Source: Actinomycetales bacterium (GTDB taxonomy: Bacteria; Actinomycetota; Actinomycetes; Actinomycetales; Dermatophilaceae). Taken from it: a DNA stretch of 64,000 nt. The notes beneath the pieces are model-generated. The model was not told the DNA's origin, ran no database searches, and saw only the letters and a program-made list of their open reading frames with translations. Made by a program: the position numbers and the translations under genes. Positions 27,494 through 35,648 of this stretch are shown here, piece after piece; position 1 is the first letter of the stretch, and every line of letters starts with the position of its first letter. Location: assembly GCA_016715285.1 (NCBI GenBank), contig JADKAO010000011.1, forward strand, positions 1 through 64,000, written 5' to 3'.

Positions 27494-28360
27494 CTAATCT
27501 CGCACCGCGACGGTCACGCGGGGCCGTCCGGTGAGGTCGGGGTGGTCGTCAGCGCGACGCCAGGAATCACTGGCGGACAGGCCCCGCAGGAGCCCGGCGC
27601 CCTGGACGTCGGCGTGCTCCATCACGAGCACTCCCCCGGGCTTGAGCAGCTCCGCGGCCCGGGCAGCCATCGCGAGCGGCACCGCCAAGCCGTCGCCACT
27701 GCCGCCATAGAGCGCCAGGGCGGGATCGTGGTCGCGGACCTCAGGGTCAACCGGCACCTGGTCGGCGGGGATATAGGGCGGGTTGCACGTCACGACGTCG
27801 ACGAGACCAAGCAGTTCCTCGTATGCCGTGCGCGCATCCCCTAGCCAGATCTCGACATCGAGCCCCAGCCGTTCGCGGTTGGCGATCGCCCACCCATGAG
27901 CGAGGGGGTCGAGTTCCACGGCATACACCGCAGCCGATGGGACCTCGGCTTTGACCGCGAACGCGACCGCACCGGAACCTGTGCACAGGTCGATGACGGC
28001 CGGAGTATCGACTCCCGAATCACGCACGGCAGCAACGGCATACGAGACGAGAGTCTCGGTCTCGGGGCGGGGAATGAAGACTCCCGGCCCGACCAGGAGG
28101 GTCAAGCCGTGAAAGTGCGCGAACCCTGTGAGGTGCTGGAGCGGGACCCGCGTGGCGCGTTCGGCGACGAGCGCGGCATACCCCTGCGGAAGCTCGGCGC
28201 CGCCGAGTACGAGAAGTCGCCGCGCCTCGCTCGTCTCGACCCCGAGGCAGTGGGCTGCGAGGACGAGCGCGTCCACCGGCGCCGACGCTATCCCCGCCGC
28301 GGCGAGCACCCCTGTCGCCCAGCGCACTGCCGCGCGGATCTCCGTAGTCGAGTCGGTCAC
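27494..28360 (-). CDS. prmC: Peptide chain release factor N5-glutamine methyltransferase
   Basis: 288 residues from GTG 28360, which overlaps the prfA stop (GTGA). The open frame begins upstream, but the overlap start fits the family. N-terminal helical domain, then LTGFAHFHG, IPRPETETLV, the SAM loop VIDLCTGSGAVAFAV near 120, and the catalytic VTCNPPYIP near 190. It methylates the GGQ glutamine of release factors, here the product of the coupled upstream gene. Four octamer copies within 360 bp (27821-28181) are unusually dense. Confidence 0.95.
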   Translation of the reverse strand: MTDSTTEIRAAVRWATGVLAAAGIASAPVDALVLAAHCLGVETSEARRLLVLGGAELPQGYAALVAERATRVPLQHLTGFAHFHGLTLLVGPGVFIPRPETETLVSYAVAAVRDSGVDTPAVIDLCTGSGAVAFAVKAEVPSAAVYAVELDPLAHGWAIANRERLGLDVEIWLGDARTAYEELLGLVDVVTCNPPYIPADQVPVDPEVRDHDPALALYGGSGDGLAVPLAMAARAAELLKPGGVLVMEHADVQGAGLLRGLSASDSWRRADDHPDLTGRPRVTVAVRD

Positions 28361-29463
28361 GAGTGAGGGCCGCCCACGGCGGCCATCCGCTCGGCCTCGT
28401 CGGCGGCCATGCACGACTCGATCACGGGGTCGAGTTCGCCGCCGAGCACGATGTCGAGGTTGTAGGCCTTAAAACCGGTGCGGTGGTCGGCAATTCGGTT
28501 TTCGGGGAAGTTGTAAGTGCGGATTCGCTCGGACCGGTCGACGGTGCGCACCTGGGAGCGCCGCGCCTCCGACGCCGCGGCATCGGCCTGCTCTTGGGCA
28601 ATCTGACGCAACCGGGCTTTGAGCACGCGGAGCGCGGATTCCTTGTTTTGCAGTTGTGATTTCTCGTTTTGGCAGGACACGACGAGGCCGGTCGGCAAGT
28701 GGGTGATCCGCACCGCCGAGTCGGTCGTGTTGACCGACTGACCGCCGGGGCCGCTGGAACGGTAGACGTCGATTCTGATGTCGTGTGGCCCGACCTCGAC
28801 CTCGTCCTCGGCGTCATCCAGCTCAGGCATGACGAGCACGCCGGCAGCAGAGGTGTGGATCCGGCCCTGGCTCTCGGTGACGGGAACGCGTTGGACCCGG
28901 TGCACTCCGCCCTCGAATTTCATTCGGGCCCAAGGAGCTTCGCCGAGGCCAGGGGTGCCTTTGGCGCGCAGCGCAACCCGGACGTCTTTGTAGCCCCCTA
29001 GATCGGACTCGGTCTCGTCGAGAATCTCAGCGCGCCATCCACGCTTCTCGGCGTACCGCAGGTACATCCGCAATAGGTCGCCAGCAAAGAGCGCAGACTC
29101 CTCGCCGCCCTCCCCTGCCTTGACCTCGAGGATGACGTCACGGTCATCGTCATGGTCTCGTGGCAGGAGCAGGGTGCGCAGCTTGGCCTGGGTGGTCTCG
29201 ACGAGTGCCTCCAGCGACGGCACCTCCGCAGCGAATGAGGCGTCGTCTTCGCCGAGTTCGCGCGCCGTGTCTAGGTCGTCGTGGGCAGCCGAGAGCGCGC
29301 GGTATGCCGCGACGGTAGGTGCCAGCGCGGCATACCTCTTGTTGGTGCGTCGCAACGCGGTCTGGTCCGAGTGGAGCGCGGGGTCCGCGAGCGCAGCCTC
29401 CAACTCGGCGTATTCCTGCACGAGCGGCTCGGCTGAACGCAGCAGCGGATCGATGTCACTCAT
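28357..29463 (-). CDS. prfA: Peptide chain release factor 1
   Basis: 368 residues. The GGQ motif is in SSGPGGQSVNTTDSAVRITH near residue 240; domain 1 coiled coil at the N-terminus (EYAELEAALADPAL); EVKAGEGGEESALFAGDLLRMY near 115. Releases nascent chains at UAA/UAG. The gene contains a perfect hairpin pair of the octamer. Coupled to prmC downstream. Confidence 0.97.
   Translation of the reverse strand: MSDIDPLLRSAEPLVQEYAELEAALADPALHSDQTALRRTNKRYAALAPTVAAYRALSAAHDDLDTARELGEDDASFAAEVPSLEALVETTQAKLRTLLLPRDHDDDRDVILEVKAGEGGEESALFAGDLLRMYLRYAEKRGWRAEILDETESDLGGYKDVRVALRAKGTPGLGEAPWARMKFEGGVHRVQRVPVTESQGRIHTSAAGVLVMPELDDAEDEVEVGPHDIRIDVYRSSGPGGQSVNTTDSAVRITHLPTGLVVSCQNEKSQLQNKESALRVLKARLRQIAQEQADAAASEARRSQVRTVDRSERIRTYNFPENRIADHRTGFKAYNLDIVLGGELDPVIESCMAADEAERMAAVGGPHS
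29301..29336. repeat. Inverted pair of the GTATGCCG octamer inside prfA
   Basis: GGTATGCCGCG (29301-29311) and CGCGGCATACC (29326-29336) are perfect complements separated by 14 bp. They lie in coding sequence where they specify RYAAL and AAYRA of the domain-1 helix, so protein sequence has tolerated the paired element. Confidence 0.8.
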
Positions 29464-29579
29464 GCGAATCCTTCGATGACGGGAGGGTGAAGCCAGCGAA
29501 ACGACGAACGCCGACCAGACGGCATACCGGCCTCACCCCTACGGGCAGACCGGTCGCGTCGGGCCGGCGTACGTGCGAC

Positions 29580-29795
29580 TTACTTGGCAGCCTTCTTGCC
29601 GTAGCGCGCCTCGAAGCGCGCGACGCGACCACCGGTGTCGAGGATCTTCTGCTTGCCGGTGTAGAAGGGGTGGCACTGGGAGCAGACGTCGGCGTGGATA
29701 ACGCCGTTCTTGGCGGTGCTGCGGGTCGTGAACGTGCTGCCACAGGTGCAGGTGACCTGGGTCTCCCCGTAGGCGGGGTGGATGTCCTTCTTCAC
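29580..29795 (-). CDS. rpmE: 50S ribosomal protein L31 (zinc-binding form)
   Basis: 71 residues from GTG 29795; an upstream frame extends further, but GAGGAGA 5-11 nt before the GTG and the family start MKKDIHP fix it. CTCGSTF and CSQCHPFY supply the four Cys of the zinc form (C+). Ends in KKAAK. The gene is on its own with a recognisable promoter; 117 bp separate it from prfA. Confidence 0.96.
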   Translation of the reverse strand: MKKDIHPAYGETQVTCTCGSTFTTRSTAKNGVIHADVCSQCHPFYTGKQKILDTGGRVARFEARYGKKAAK

Positions 29796-29869
29796 GGTGA
29801 TCTCCTCGGGTGTCGTGATGGACCGGGTCGGCGCTCCTGCTCCGTTGAACACCCGAAGACAGCCGAGCA

Positions 29870-29898
29870 CGTATGCCGTGAACCGGGCCGAGGGTCAA
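29870..29898 (-). promoter_or_regulatory. Probable promoter of rpmE
   Basis: On the minus strand, TTGACC (29898-29893) is followed after exactly 17 bp by CATACG (29875-29870). The -10 lies inside a copy of the dispersed octamer (GTATGCCG at 29871), so this copy may have been recruited as promoter DNA. Confidence 0.55.
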
Positions 29899-29933
29899 GT
29901 GTGCCAGACCGCGAGCGGGGCACCTAAACGAAG

Positions 29934-31610
29934 CTAGCCCGGATGCTCCTCACCGAACCAATAGAACCGCTCGATCGCGTCGATGACCGCGTTGCGGGCG
30001 CGATCGATCGCTACGGCATGGGCCGCGAGCAGGTCCTGCTCTGCGGCCGCCACGACACTGGCGAGCGCCCGATCTCCGAGACTGCCCAGAAGCCATTGCG
30101 ACAGGTCGCCTCGGTTCAGATGCGCAGCGACGACGTGAGGATCGACGGATCGCAGCAAGGTGACGAACTCGGCGACATTTCTCGCCGAAGCCACGACGTC
30201 CCCCGTGCTCGATCGAAAGTCGAACCAGTGGTCTTGGGGCAGCACCTCGGCGGTGTACTTATGCCAGTGGCGGACGTGCCGCGTGCGACGGTGGTCGAGG
30301 CGGACCCGGCGTTCTTCCTCGCCCGGCTCCACGAGGATCGCGCACGGGCCCTGGCCGTCGCGAAGAGCCGCCGGAGATCGGCACGGGGTCAACGTGATGT
30401 CGATGGCCGCGAAGATCGCTCGGTCCAGCGCGTCCGGGCGATAGGTCACGATGCAATGGCCGAGGCCCGAGGCGCGCACCAGGTCGGCGAGGGCACCGTG
30501 GGAGCCGAGGGAGTCGTGGGCTTCGTCAACCAGCAGCCAGTGCGGCATACCCCACGCCGCTCTCTCTTCTCGAACGAGCGTCGCGAGTTCGCGGAGGTAG
30601 CCGTCAACGGCATCGCGTGGCATATCGGACAAATCAAGCACTACGGAGGCGCCGGCGCGGCGCAAGAGGGCGCTGAGTTCGCGGCTGGGCGGGGAGTTGC
30701 GGCCATTCAAGACGACGACATCGCTGAGTTGCCCAAGACCGACGTAATCGCCTTCCATGTCGACGACGACTGCTCGATATCCAGCCGAGATCCACCGCTC
30801 GACGAGCAAACCGGCGAGATATGACTTGCCAGTCCCGCTTTCGCCCTTGATGAGGACGTTGGCTTGCGCACCAGGGACCGTCGCCTCGCCCCCCGTGGTG
30901 AAATCGCCGATCCGGATGCGGTGGCGCTCGAGGTTCAGTGGGCGCAGTCCCCGAGTGATGGGACCGCGCAACAACGCGGCGACACCATCCCCGTTCGGCG
31001 CATCCGTGACGAGGTCTGCGGCGGCCTTCACCGACGGCAATGCGTTGGCGACGGCGACGCCGATTTCGGCGGCGTGCAGGAGCGAGAGATCGTTTTCGGC
31101 ATCGCCGAAGGCGATCGTGTTGTGCTGCGAAAGGCCCAGTTCGTGAAGCCCCACAAGAAGGCCCGTGCCCTTGGAAATCCCTGCAGGGATGATCATGAGC
31201 TCCGTGCGATTGCGGACCAAGTGAGGATCGAGGCCACGCTCGGCGAGGACGACCTGGACCCTGTGGTCATCCTCAGCAGAGCAGGCCACGATGACGCGAC
31301 CAACCACGTGGTCAATCCCCGCGGTCGTGAGGTGATGCGACAGCACTCGGCCAAGCGGATCGGCGAGATCGCGAATATCATTGCCGCGCTGCATTACTGC
31401 GCCATTTTCGGCCACAACGACATCAAACGACTCGCGTAAGCCGGGGAACTGCGCGTCCAGACCAGCCAGGGTCCGGCCCGTCACGAGCAAGGTTGCTGCC
31501 CCGTCCCCTCGAGCCTCGCTCAGCGCCCCGAGCGCCGCCTCTGACACCCGGTTGTGCTGGGCAATGGTGCCGTCAAGGTCGACCGCGATTGCCCTCACCG
31601 TGCCGGCCAT
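29934..31610 (-). CDS. HAD-IIB phosphatase fused to a HerA/FtsK-like P-loop ATPase
   Basis: 558 residues in three parts. Residues 1-205 are a Cof-type HAD phosphatase: motif I VDLDGT (10-15), motif II LLVTGRT, motif III Lys in GISKGTG (near 147), motif IV FGDAENDLS (168-176). Residues about 225-430 are an ATPase with Walker A GESGTGKS (256-263) and Walker B WLLVDEAHD (358-366), preceded by a TVPGAQANVLIKG strand like HerA/VirB4 proteins. Residues about 440-558 hold a HWHKYTAEVLPQDHWFDFR block and helices. Such fusions occur scattered in bacteria under various names; I know no proven function. It separates rpmE from rho, an interruption of the usual gene order. Confidence 0.8.
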   Translation of the reverse strand: MAGTVRAIAVDLDGTIAQHNRVSEAALGALSEARGDGAATLLVTGRTLAGLDAQFPGLRESFDVVVAENGAVMQRGNDIRDLADPLGRVLSHHLTTAGIDHVVGRVIVACSAEDDHRVQVVLAERGLDPHLVRNRTELMIIPAGISKGTGLLVGLHELGLSQHNTIAFGDAENDLSLLHAAEIGVAVANALPSVKAAADLVTDAPNGDGVAALLRGPITRGLRPLNLERHRIRIGDFTTGGEATVPGAQANVLIKGESGTGKSYLAGLLVERWISAGYRAVVVDMEGDYVGLGQLSDVVVLNGRNSPPSRELSALLRRAGASVVLDLSDMPRDAVDGYLRELATLVREERAAWGMPHWLLVDEAHDSLGSHGALADLVRASGLGHCIVTYRPDALDRAIFAAIDITLTPCRSPAALRDGQGPCAILVEPGEEERRVRLDHRRTRHVRHWHKYTAEVLPQDHWFDFRSSTGDVVASARNVAEFVTLLRSVDPHVVAAHLNRGDLSQWLLGSLGDRALASVVAAAEQDLLAAHAVAIDRARNAVIDAIERFYWFGEEHPG

Positions 31611-31645
31611 AGGGACCTCCTGGTTCCGCCTGCCGAACCTTCATC

Positions 31646-32359
31646 ATGACAGTCCGCTCCCACACAGACCGCCTTGGGGTAGAAGAAGTCTGCCGACACT
31701 GGGGATTAACGTTGCCTGCCGTGGAGAGATGGCTTGACCTGGCGCACAGCGCCTTCGTGCTCGTTGGTGTCTTGGCGTTCGCCGTTTCTGGAGCCTTGCA
31801 GGCGGTCGAGAAGCAGATGGACGTTGTTGGTCTCGGCTCACTTGCGGCGGTGACAGGAGTCGGCGGTGGCATTCTGCGAGACCTGCTCATCGGAGCAGTG
31901 CCACCCGCAGCTTTCCGTGATATGTCGCTCCTGGGGGTGTGTGCCTTGGGGGCGGCCTTGGTCTTCGCCGCGCACGGCCGGGTCCGGCTCCCTCGCCGCC
32001 CGATGCTCGTCTTCGACGCTCTCGGCCTCGGTCTTTTCTGTGTTGAAGGGACGACCAAAGGCATGGCCTACGGCCTCAACCCGTATGCCGCAGCAATCGT
32101 CGGTGCGCTCACAGGGGTCGGTGGTGGGGTGCTGCGCGATGTGCTCTCGGGTGAAGTGCCATCGGTCTTCCGACAGGGGTCGAAGCTCTATGTCATCCCC
32201 GCCCTAGCGGGAGCGGGTCTCACTGCTGGCCTGCTCTCCGCGCAGATCTGGTCGGTGTGGGTGCTCATCCTCATCGCGGCTGGTGTGTCAGCGGTGCGGA
32301 TTGCGTCCCTGCGATTCCAGTGGGCGGCCATCAGTCCCAAGTCCCTCGACGAGGCGTGA
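31646..32359 (+). CDS. TRIC-type cation channel (UPF0126)
   Basis: 237 residues from the first ATG; the conserved part starts near LDLAHSAFVLVGVLAFAVSGAL (residue 30), so a shorter start is possible and no Shine-Dalgarno decides. Two repeats of three membrane helices each end in the glycine motif: TGVGGGILRDLL (near 73) and TGVGGGVLRDVLSG (near 158). Bacterial TRIC homologues are trimeric monovalent-cation channels. Divergent from the HAD-ATPase gene and convergent with rho across a strong hairpin. Confidence 0.9.
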   Translation: MTVRSHTDRLGVEEVCRHWGLTLPAVERWLDLAHSAFVLVGVLAFAVSGALQAVEKQMDVVGLGSLAAVTGVGGGILRDLLIGAVPPAAFRDMSLLGVCALGAALVFAAHGRVRLPRRPMLVFDALGLGLFCVEGTTKGMAYGLNPYAAAIVGALTGVGGGVLRDVLSGEVPSVFRQGSKLYVIPALAGAGLTAGLLSAQIWSVWVLILIAAGVSAVRIASLRFQWAAISPKSLDEA

Positions 32360-32364
32360 GAACC

Positions 32365-32400
32365 GCAGAAGGCGAATCCCGTCAGGGACCCGCCTTCTGC
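32365..32400. terminator. Bidirectional terminator between the TRIC gene and rho
   Basis: GCAGAAGGCG (32365-32374) and CGCCTTCTGC (32391-32400) pair perfectly; the interior TCCC/GGGA adds pairs. It is 5 bp after the TRIC stop and 23 bp after the rho stop on the other strand. Confidence 0.85.
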
Positions 32401-32423
32401 AGTGACGATTGCGCGCTGAAGCC

Positions 32424-34472
32424 TCAGTTGTCTTCGTCGTCGAGCTTGATGCTCGAGGTGCGTTGCACCTGAACGAGGAACTCGACATTGCCCTTGGTCT
32501 TCTTGAGCCGGTCGATGAGGAGCTCGATCGACTGCTGCGGGTCGAGCGCCGAAAGCACTCGACGGAGCTTCCACATGATCTTGAGTTCCTCGGCGCCCAT
32601 GAGGATTTCCTCACGGCGAGTGCCCGACGGGTTGACATCGACAGCCGGGAAGATGCGTCGGTCGGCCAGCTGCCGCGACAGGCGCAGTTCCATGTTGCCG
32701 GTGCCCTTGAACTCCTCGAAGATGACCTCGTCCATCTTGGACCCGGTCTCGACGAGCGCAGTGGCAAGTATCGTCAACGAGCCACCGTTTTCGATATTGC
32801 GCGCCGCGCCAAAGAACTTCTTCGGTGGATAGAGCGCCGAAGAGTCGACACCGCCGGAGAGGATGCGGCCACTGGCAGGGGCGGCGAGGTTGTAGGCGCG
32901 TCCGAGGCGGGTGATCGAGTCCAGCAGGACGACGACGTCGTGGCCAAGTTCGACGAGCCGCTTGGCGCGCTCGATGGCCAACTCCGCTACCGTCGTGTGG
33001 TCTTCAGCGGGACGGTCGAAGGTCGAGGCGATGACCTCACCCTTGACGGTGCGCTGCATGTCCGTGACTTCTTCAGGACGCTCGTCAACGAGGACAACCA
33101 TGAGGTGGACCTCCGGGTTGTTGGTCGAGATAGCGTTAGCGATGGCCTGCAGGATGAGCGTCTTGCCAGCCTTCGGTGGGCTGACGATGAGACCACGCTG
33201 GCCCTTACCAATGGGTGACACCAGGTCGATGATGCGGGTCGTGAGCACCGTCGGAGTCGTTTCGAGGCGCAACCGCTCCTGCGGGTAAAGCGGCGTCAGC
33301 TTGCTGAAATCGACGCGGTTCTTGGCCTCATCAGGATTGCTGCCGTTGACCGAGTCAAGCCTGACGAGGGCATTGAACTTGCCGCGGTTGCCTGGCTGGT
33401 TCGGCATCTGCTCGCCCTCGCGGGGGCTGCGCACGGCACCCGTGACCGCGTCACCCTTGCGCAGTCCGTGCCTCCGGACCATGCCCAGCGGGACATAGAC
33501 GTCATTGGGTCCGGGAAGGTAACCCGACGTGCGTACGAAAGCGTAGTTGTCGAGCACGTCGAGGATGCCGGCCACGGGAACGAGCACATCGTCTTCGGCG
33601 ATCTGGACATCCTGCTCGGTGTCCTGCCCACCCATGCCGCCCATGCCGGAGGAACCGCCCATGCCCGGCATACCCTGGCCGCGACCGCGCTTGCGATCCC
33701 GGCTCCGCTGACGGTTGCGTCGACGCCCGCTGCGTGGGTCGTCGTCGTCATACCGATTCTGGCCATAGCCTTGCTGGCCTTGCTGGCCTTGCTGGCCTTG
33801 CTGGCCTTGCTGGCCCTGCTGGCCTTGCTGGCCTTGCTGGCCTTGCTGGCCTTGCTGGCTCTGCTGGCCTTGCTGGCTCTGCTGGGCTTGGTTGTGCTGT
33901 CCCTGGGACTGCTGACTTTGGCTCTGCTGAGCATGCTGGCTCTGCTGGGTCTGGGGCTGCTGGCCCTGCTGAACCTGTTGGCTGCCCTCTGCCCCACCGT
34001 CGCGCTGGTCGCGGCGACCACGCTGACGCTGCGTCCGGTCCATCCGGTCTGGGCGCTCCGAACGATCCTGGCGGGGCTGCTGGTCAGCCGATCCCTGGCC
34101 GGGAGCCTCAGACCGGTCGCGGGTGGGCGCGTCCGGCGCGGTGACAACCGTGTCGGCAGCGGGGGCGTCGCCCGCTGATCCGGCAGCCGGGGCTGTAGCA
34201 ACGGGAGCCGTCGCGCGACGGGGCGCGCGGGTGCGTGCTGGCCGTTCATCGGGAGTCGTGCCGGCCGTTGCGCCAGCCGCCGGAGCAGGAGCGCCACCTC
34301 CCCCGCCGCCCTGGCGAGCCGAAATCGCCGACACGAGATCGTCTTTGCGCATCTTGGCCGTGCCGGTAATGCCCAGCGACGTCGCCATGCCCTTGAGCTC
34401 GGCCACGTTCATCGCGGCCAGCCCGCTACGTCCTCGACGCGCTCCGGACACAGCCTCGGTGGTGTCTGTCAC
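32424..34472 (-). CDS. rho: Transcription termination factor Rho with long Gln/Gly-rich insertion
   Basis: 682 residues. Rho_N motif MNVAELKGMATSLGITG near 20, then a low-complexity region of about 190 residues (Pro/Ala, then Gln/Ser/His, a perfect GQQ run, and an Arg-rich segment RRRNRQRSRDRKRGRG), then the cold-shock RNA-binding domain (GILDVLDNYAFVRTSGYLPGPNDVYV) and the RecA-like motor with PPKAGKT and VLLDSITRLGRAYN. Ends QRTSSIKLDDEDN. The insertion is an extreme version of the actinobacterial Rho insertion domain. Transcribed from GTG 34472 with AAGG upstream; the 222-bp leader region before it holds one octamer copy at 34616. Confidence 0.96.
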   Translation of the reverse strand: MTDTTEAVSGARRGRSGLAAMNVAELKGMATSLGITGTAKMRKDDLVSAISARQGGGGGGAPAPAAGATAGTTPDERPARTRAPRRATAPVATAPAAGSAGDAPAADTVVTAPDAPTRDRSEAPGQGSADQQPRQDRSERPDRMDRTQRQRGRRDQRDGGAEGSQQVQQGQQPQTQQSQHAQQSQSQQSQGQHNQAQQSQQGQQSQQGQQGQQGQQGQQGQQGQQGQQGQQGQQGYGQNRYDDDDPRSGRRRNRQRSRDRKRGRGQGMPGMGGSSGMGGMGGQDTEQDVQIAEDDVLVPVAGILDVLDNYAFVRTSGYLPGPNDVYVPLGMVRRHGLRKGDAVTGAVRSPREGEQMPNQPGNRGKFNALVRLDSVNGSNPDEAKNRVDFSKLTPLYPQERLRLETTPTVLTTRIIDLVSPIGKGQRGLIVSPPKAGKTLILQAIANAISTNNPEVHLMVVLVDERPEEVTDMQRTVKGEVIASTFDRPAEDHTTVAELAIERAKRLVELGHDVVVLLDSITRLGRAYNLAAPASGRILSGGVDSSALYPPKKFFGAARNIENGGSLTILATALVETGSKMDEVIFEEFKGTGNMELRLSRQLADRRIFPAVDVNPSGTRREEILMGAEELKIMWKLRRVLSALDPQQSIELLIDRLKKTKGNVEFLVQVQRTSSIKLDDEDN
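33771..33887 (-). repeat. 13 tandem 9-bp units encoding GQQ in rho
   Basis: Thirteen consecutive units of TTGCTGGCC with single-base variants (CTGCTGGCC, TTGCTGGCT) read Gly-Gln-Gln on the minus strand. Near-identity of the units suggests slippage expansion; copy number may vary between strains. Confidence 0.92.
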
Positions 34473-34694
34473 GAAGGACCCTTCCCCTCGTTCGTCGGCG
34501 CCCTGTCATGGGGTGCCGGGTCTACGGACAGCAACTGCTGACCGGTTGGGTGACATCCGCTTCCCGTATCGGCGTGAGTGCTCACCGCAAGCGAGATCGC
34601 TTGTCTGCGGGGGATGTATGCCGCAGGCTCAGGTCGCGTGTGGTGCCGACCCTGTCGTGCGGTGCGACCTCAATCTAACACCAATCCGGGAACG

Positions 34695-35645
34695 TCAGTG
34701 CGCGAGCGGTGTGACGACGACGCCGTGTCGGGGGATGCCCGGCTGGAGTCGGCGCCACGTACCGGTGGCGATTGGGGCGACCACAGCGTCAACTCGGGCG
34801 AAGGTCGTGAGGGCGAGGACGCTCGGGCCGGCGCCGGAAATGGTGGCGGCATGTCCAGCCGCGCGCAGCGCGTCCACCAGAGCCATCGACGCGGCATACG
34901 AGGGTCTGCGGGCCTCTTGGTGGAGCCAGTCCCGCGTGGCCGCGACGAGCAACTCGGGTCTGCGGCTGGCAGCTTCGACGAGCAATCCGGCCCGCGCAGA
35001 GTTGAGCGCAGCGTCCCGCAAGGGGACGCGTTCGGGCAGGAGCGCCCGAGCGGTGTGAGTCGCGAGGGTCGCCTCGGGGACGAATACCACCGCGGTCACC
35101 TCGGGGTGAAGCGACAGCCCGATCGTCGTCGTCTCGTCGGTGACATCGTCATTCCACGACAGCGTCATCCCGCCGAACACGGTCGCCGACGCGTTGTCGG
35201 GGTGGCCCTCCAACTCGCTCGCGAGCCGATTGACCGCGGCCAAGTCGATCGACAACGGCATCTCAGCCGGGGCGTCGGGTGTCCACCCCACCAGCCCGTA
35301 TGCCGCCGCGACGCCAGCAACAATGGCCGTTGCCGACGACCCCATTCCGCGCCCATGCGGGACGGTGTTGCGGGTGCGCATGAGCAGACCCTGCGGGGCG
35401 GCACACCCCAGCTCTCGCAGAGCGCGCACACAGGAGCGGTAGACGAGGTGGGATTCGTCGCGCGGCACCCCGTCGGCACCGGATCCGCTGACCTCGATGG
35501 TGAGGCCGGGCGCCTCGGTGACGATGAAGTCGAGTTCGTCCCACACGCCGAGGGCGAGACCGATGGAATCAAACCCCGGACCGAGGTTGGCGCTGCTGGC
35601 AGGTGCCCGCACCTGCACTGCTGCCCCGACCGGGAGGGTGGCCAT
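34695..35645 (-). CDS. thrB: Homoserine kinase
   Basis: 316 residues of the GHMP kinase family: N-terminal APASSANLGPGFDSIGLAL, the ATP loop TVPHGRGMGSSATAI near 98, and a C-terminal ISGAGPSVLAL near 270. Phosphorylates homoserine for threonine synthesis. It starts 3 bp after the thrC stop. Confidence 0.96.
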   Translation of the reverse strand: MATLPVGAAVQVRAPASSANLGPGFDSIGLALGVWDELDFIVTEAPGLTIEVSGSGADGVPRDESHLVYRSCVRALRELGCAAPQGLLMRTRNTVPHGRGMGSSATAIVAGVAAAYGLVGWTPDAPAEMPLSIDLAAVNRLASELEGHPDNASATVFGGMTLSWNDDVTDETTTIGLSLHPEVTAVVFVPEATLATHTARALLPERVPLRDAALNSARAGLLVEAASRRPELLVAATRDWLHQEARRPSYAASMALVDALRAAGHAATISGAGPSVLALTTFARVDAVVAPIATGTWRRLQPGIPRHGVVVTPLAH

Positions 35646-35648
35646 GGG

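Noticed and set aside
34473..34694. Promoter of rho with CTGACG and TAGATT
   Set aside because: The spacing is 15 bp or less and the boxes are weak; not strong enough to list.
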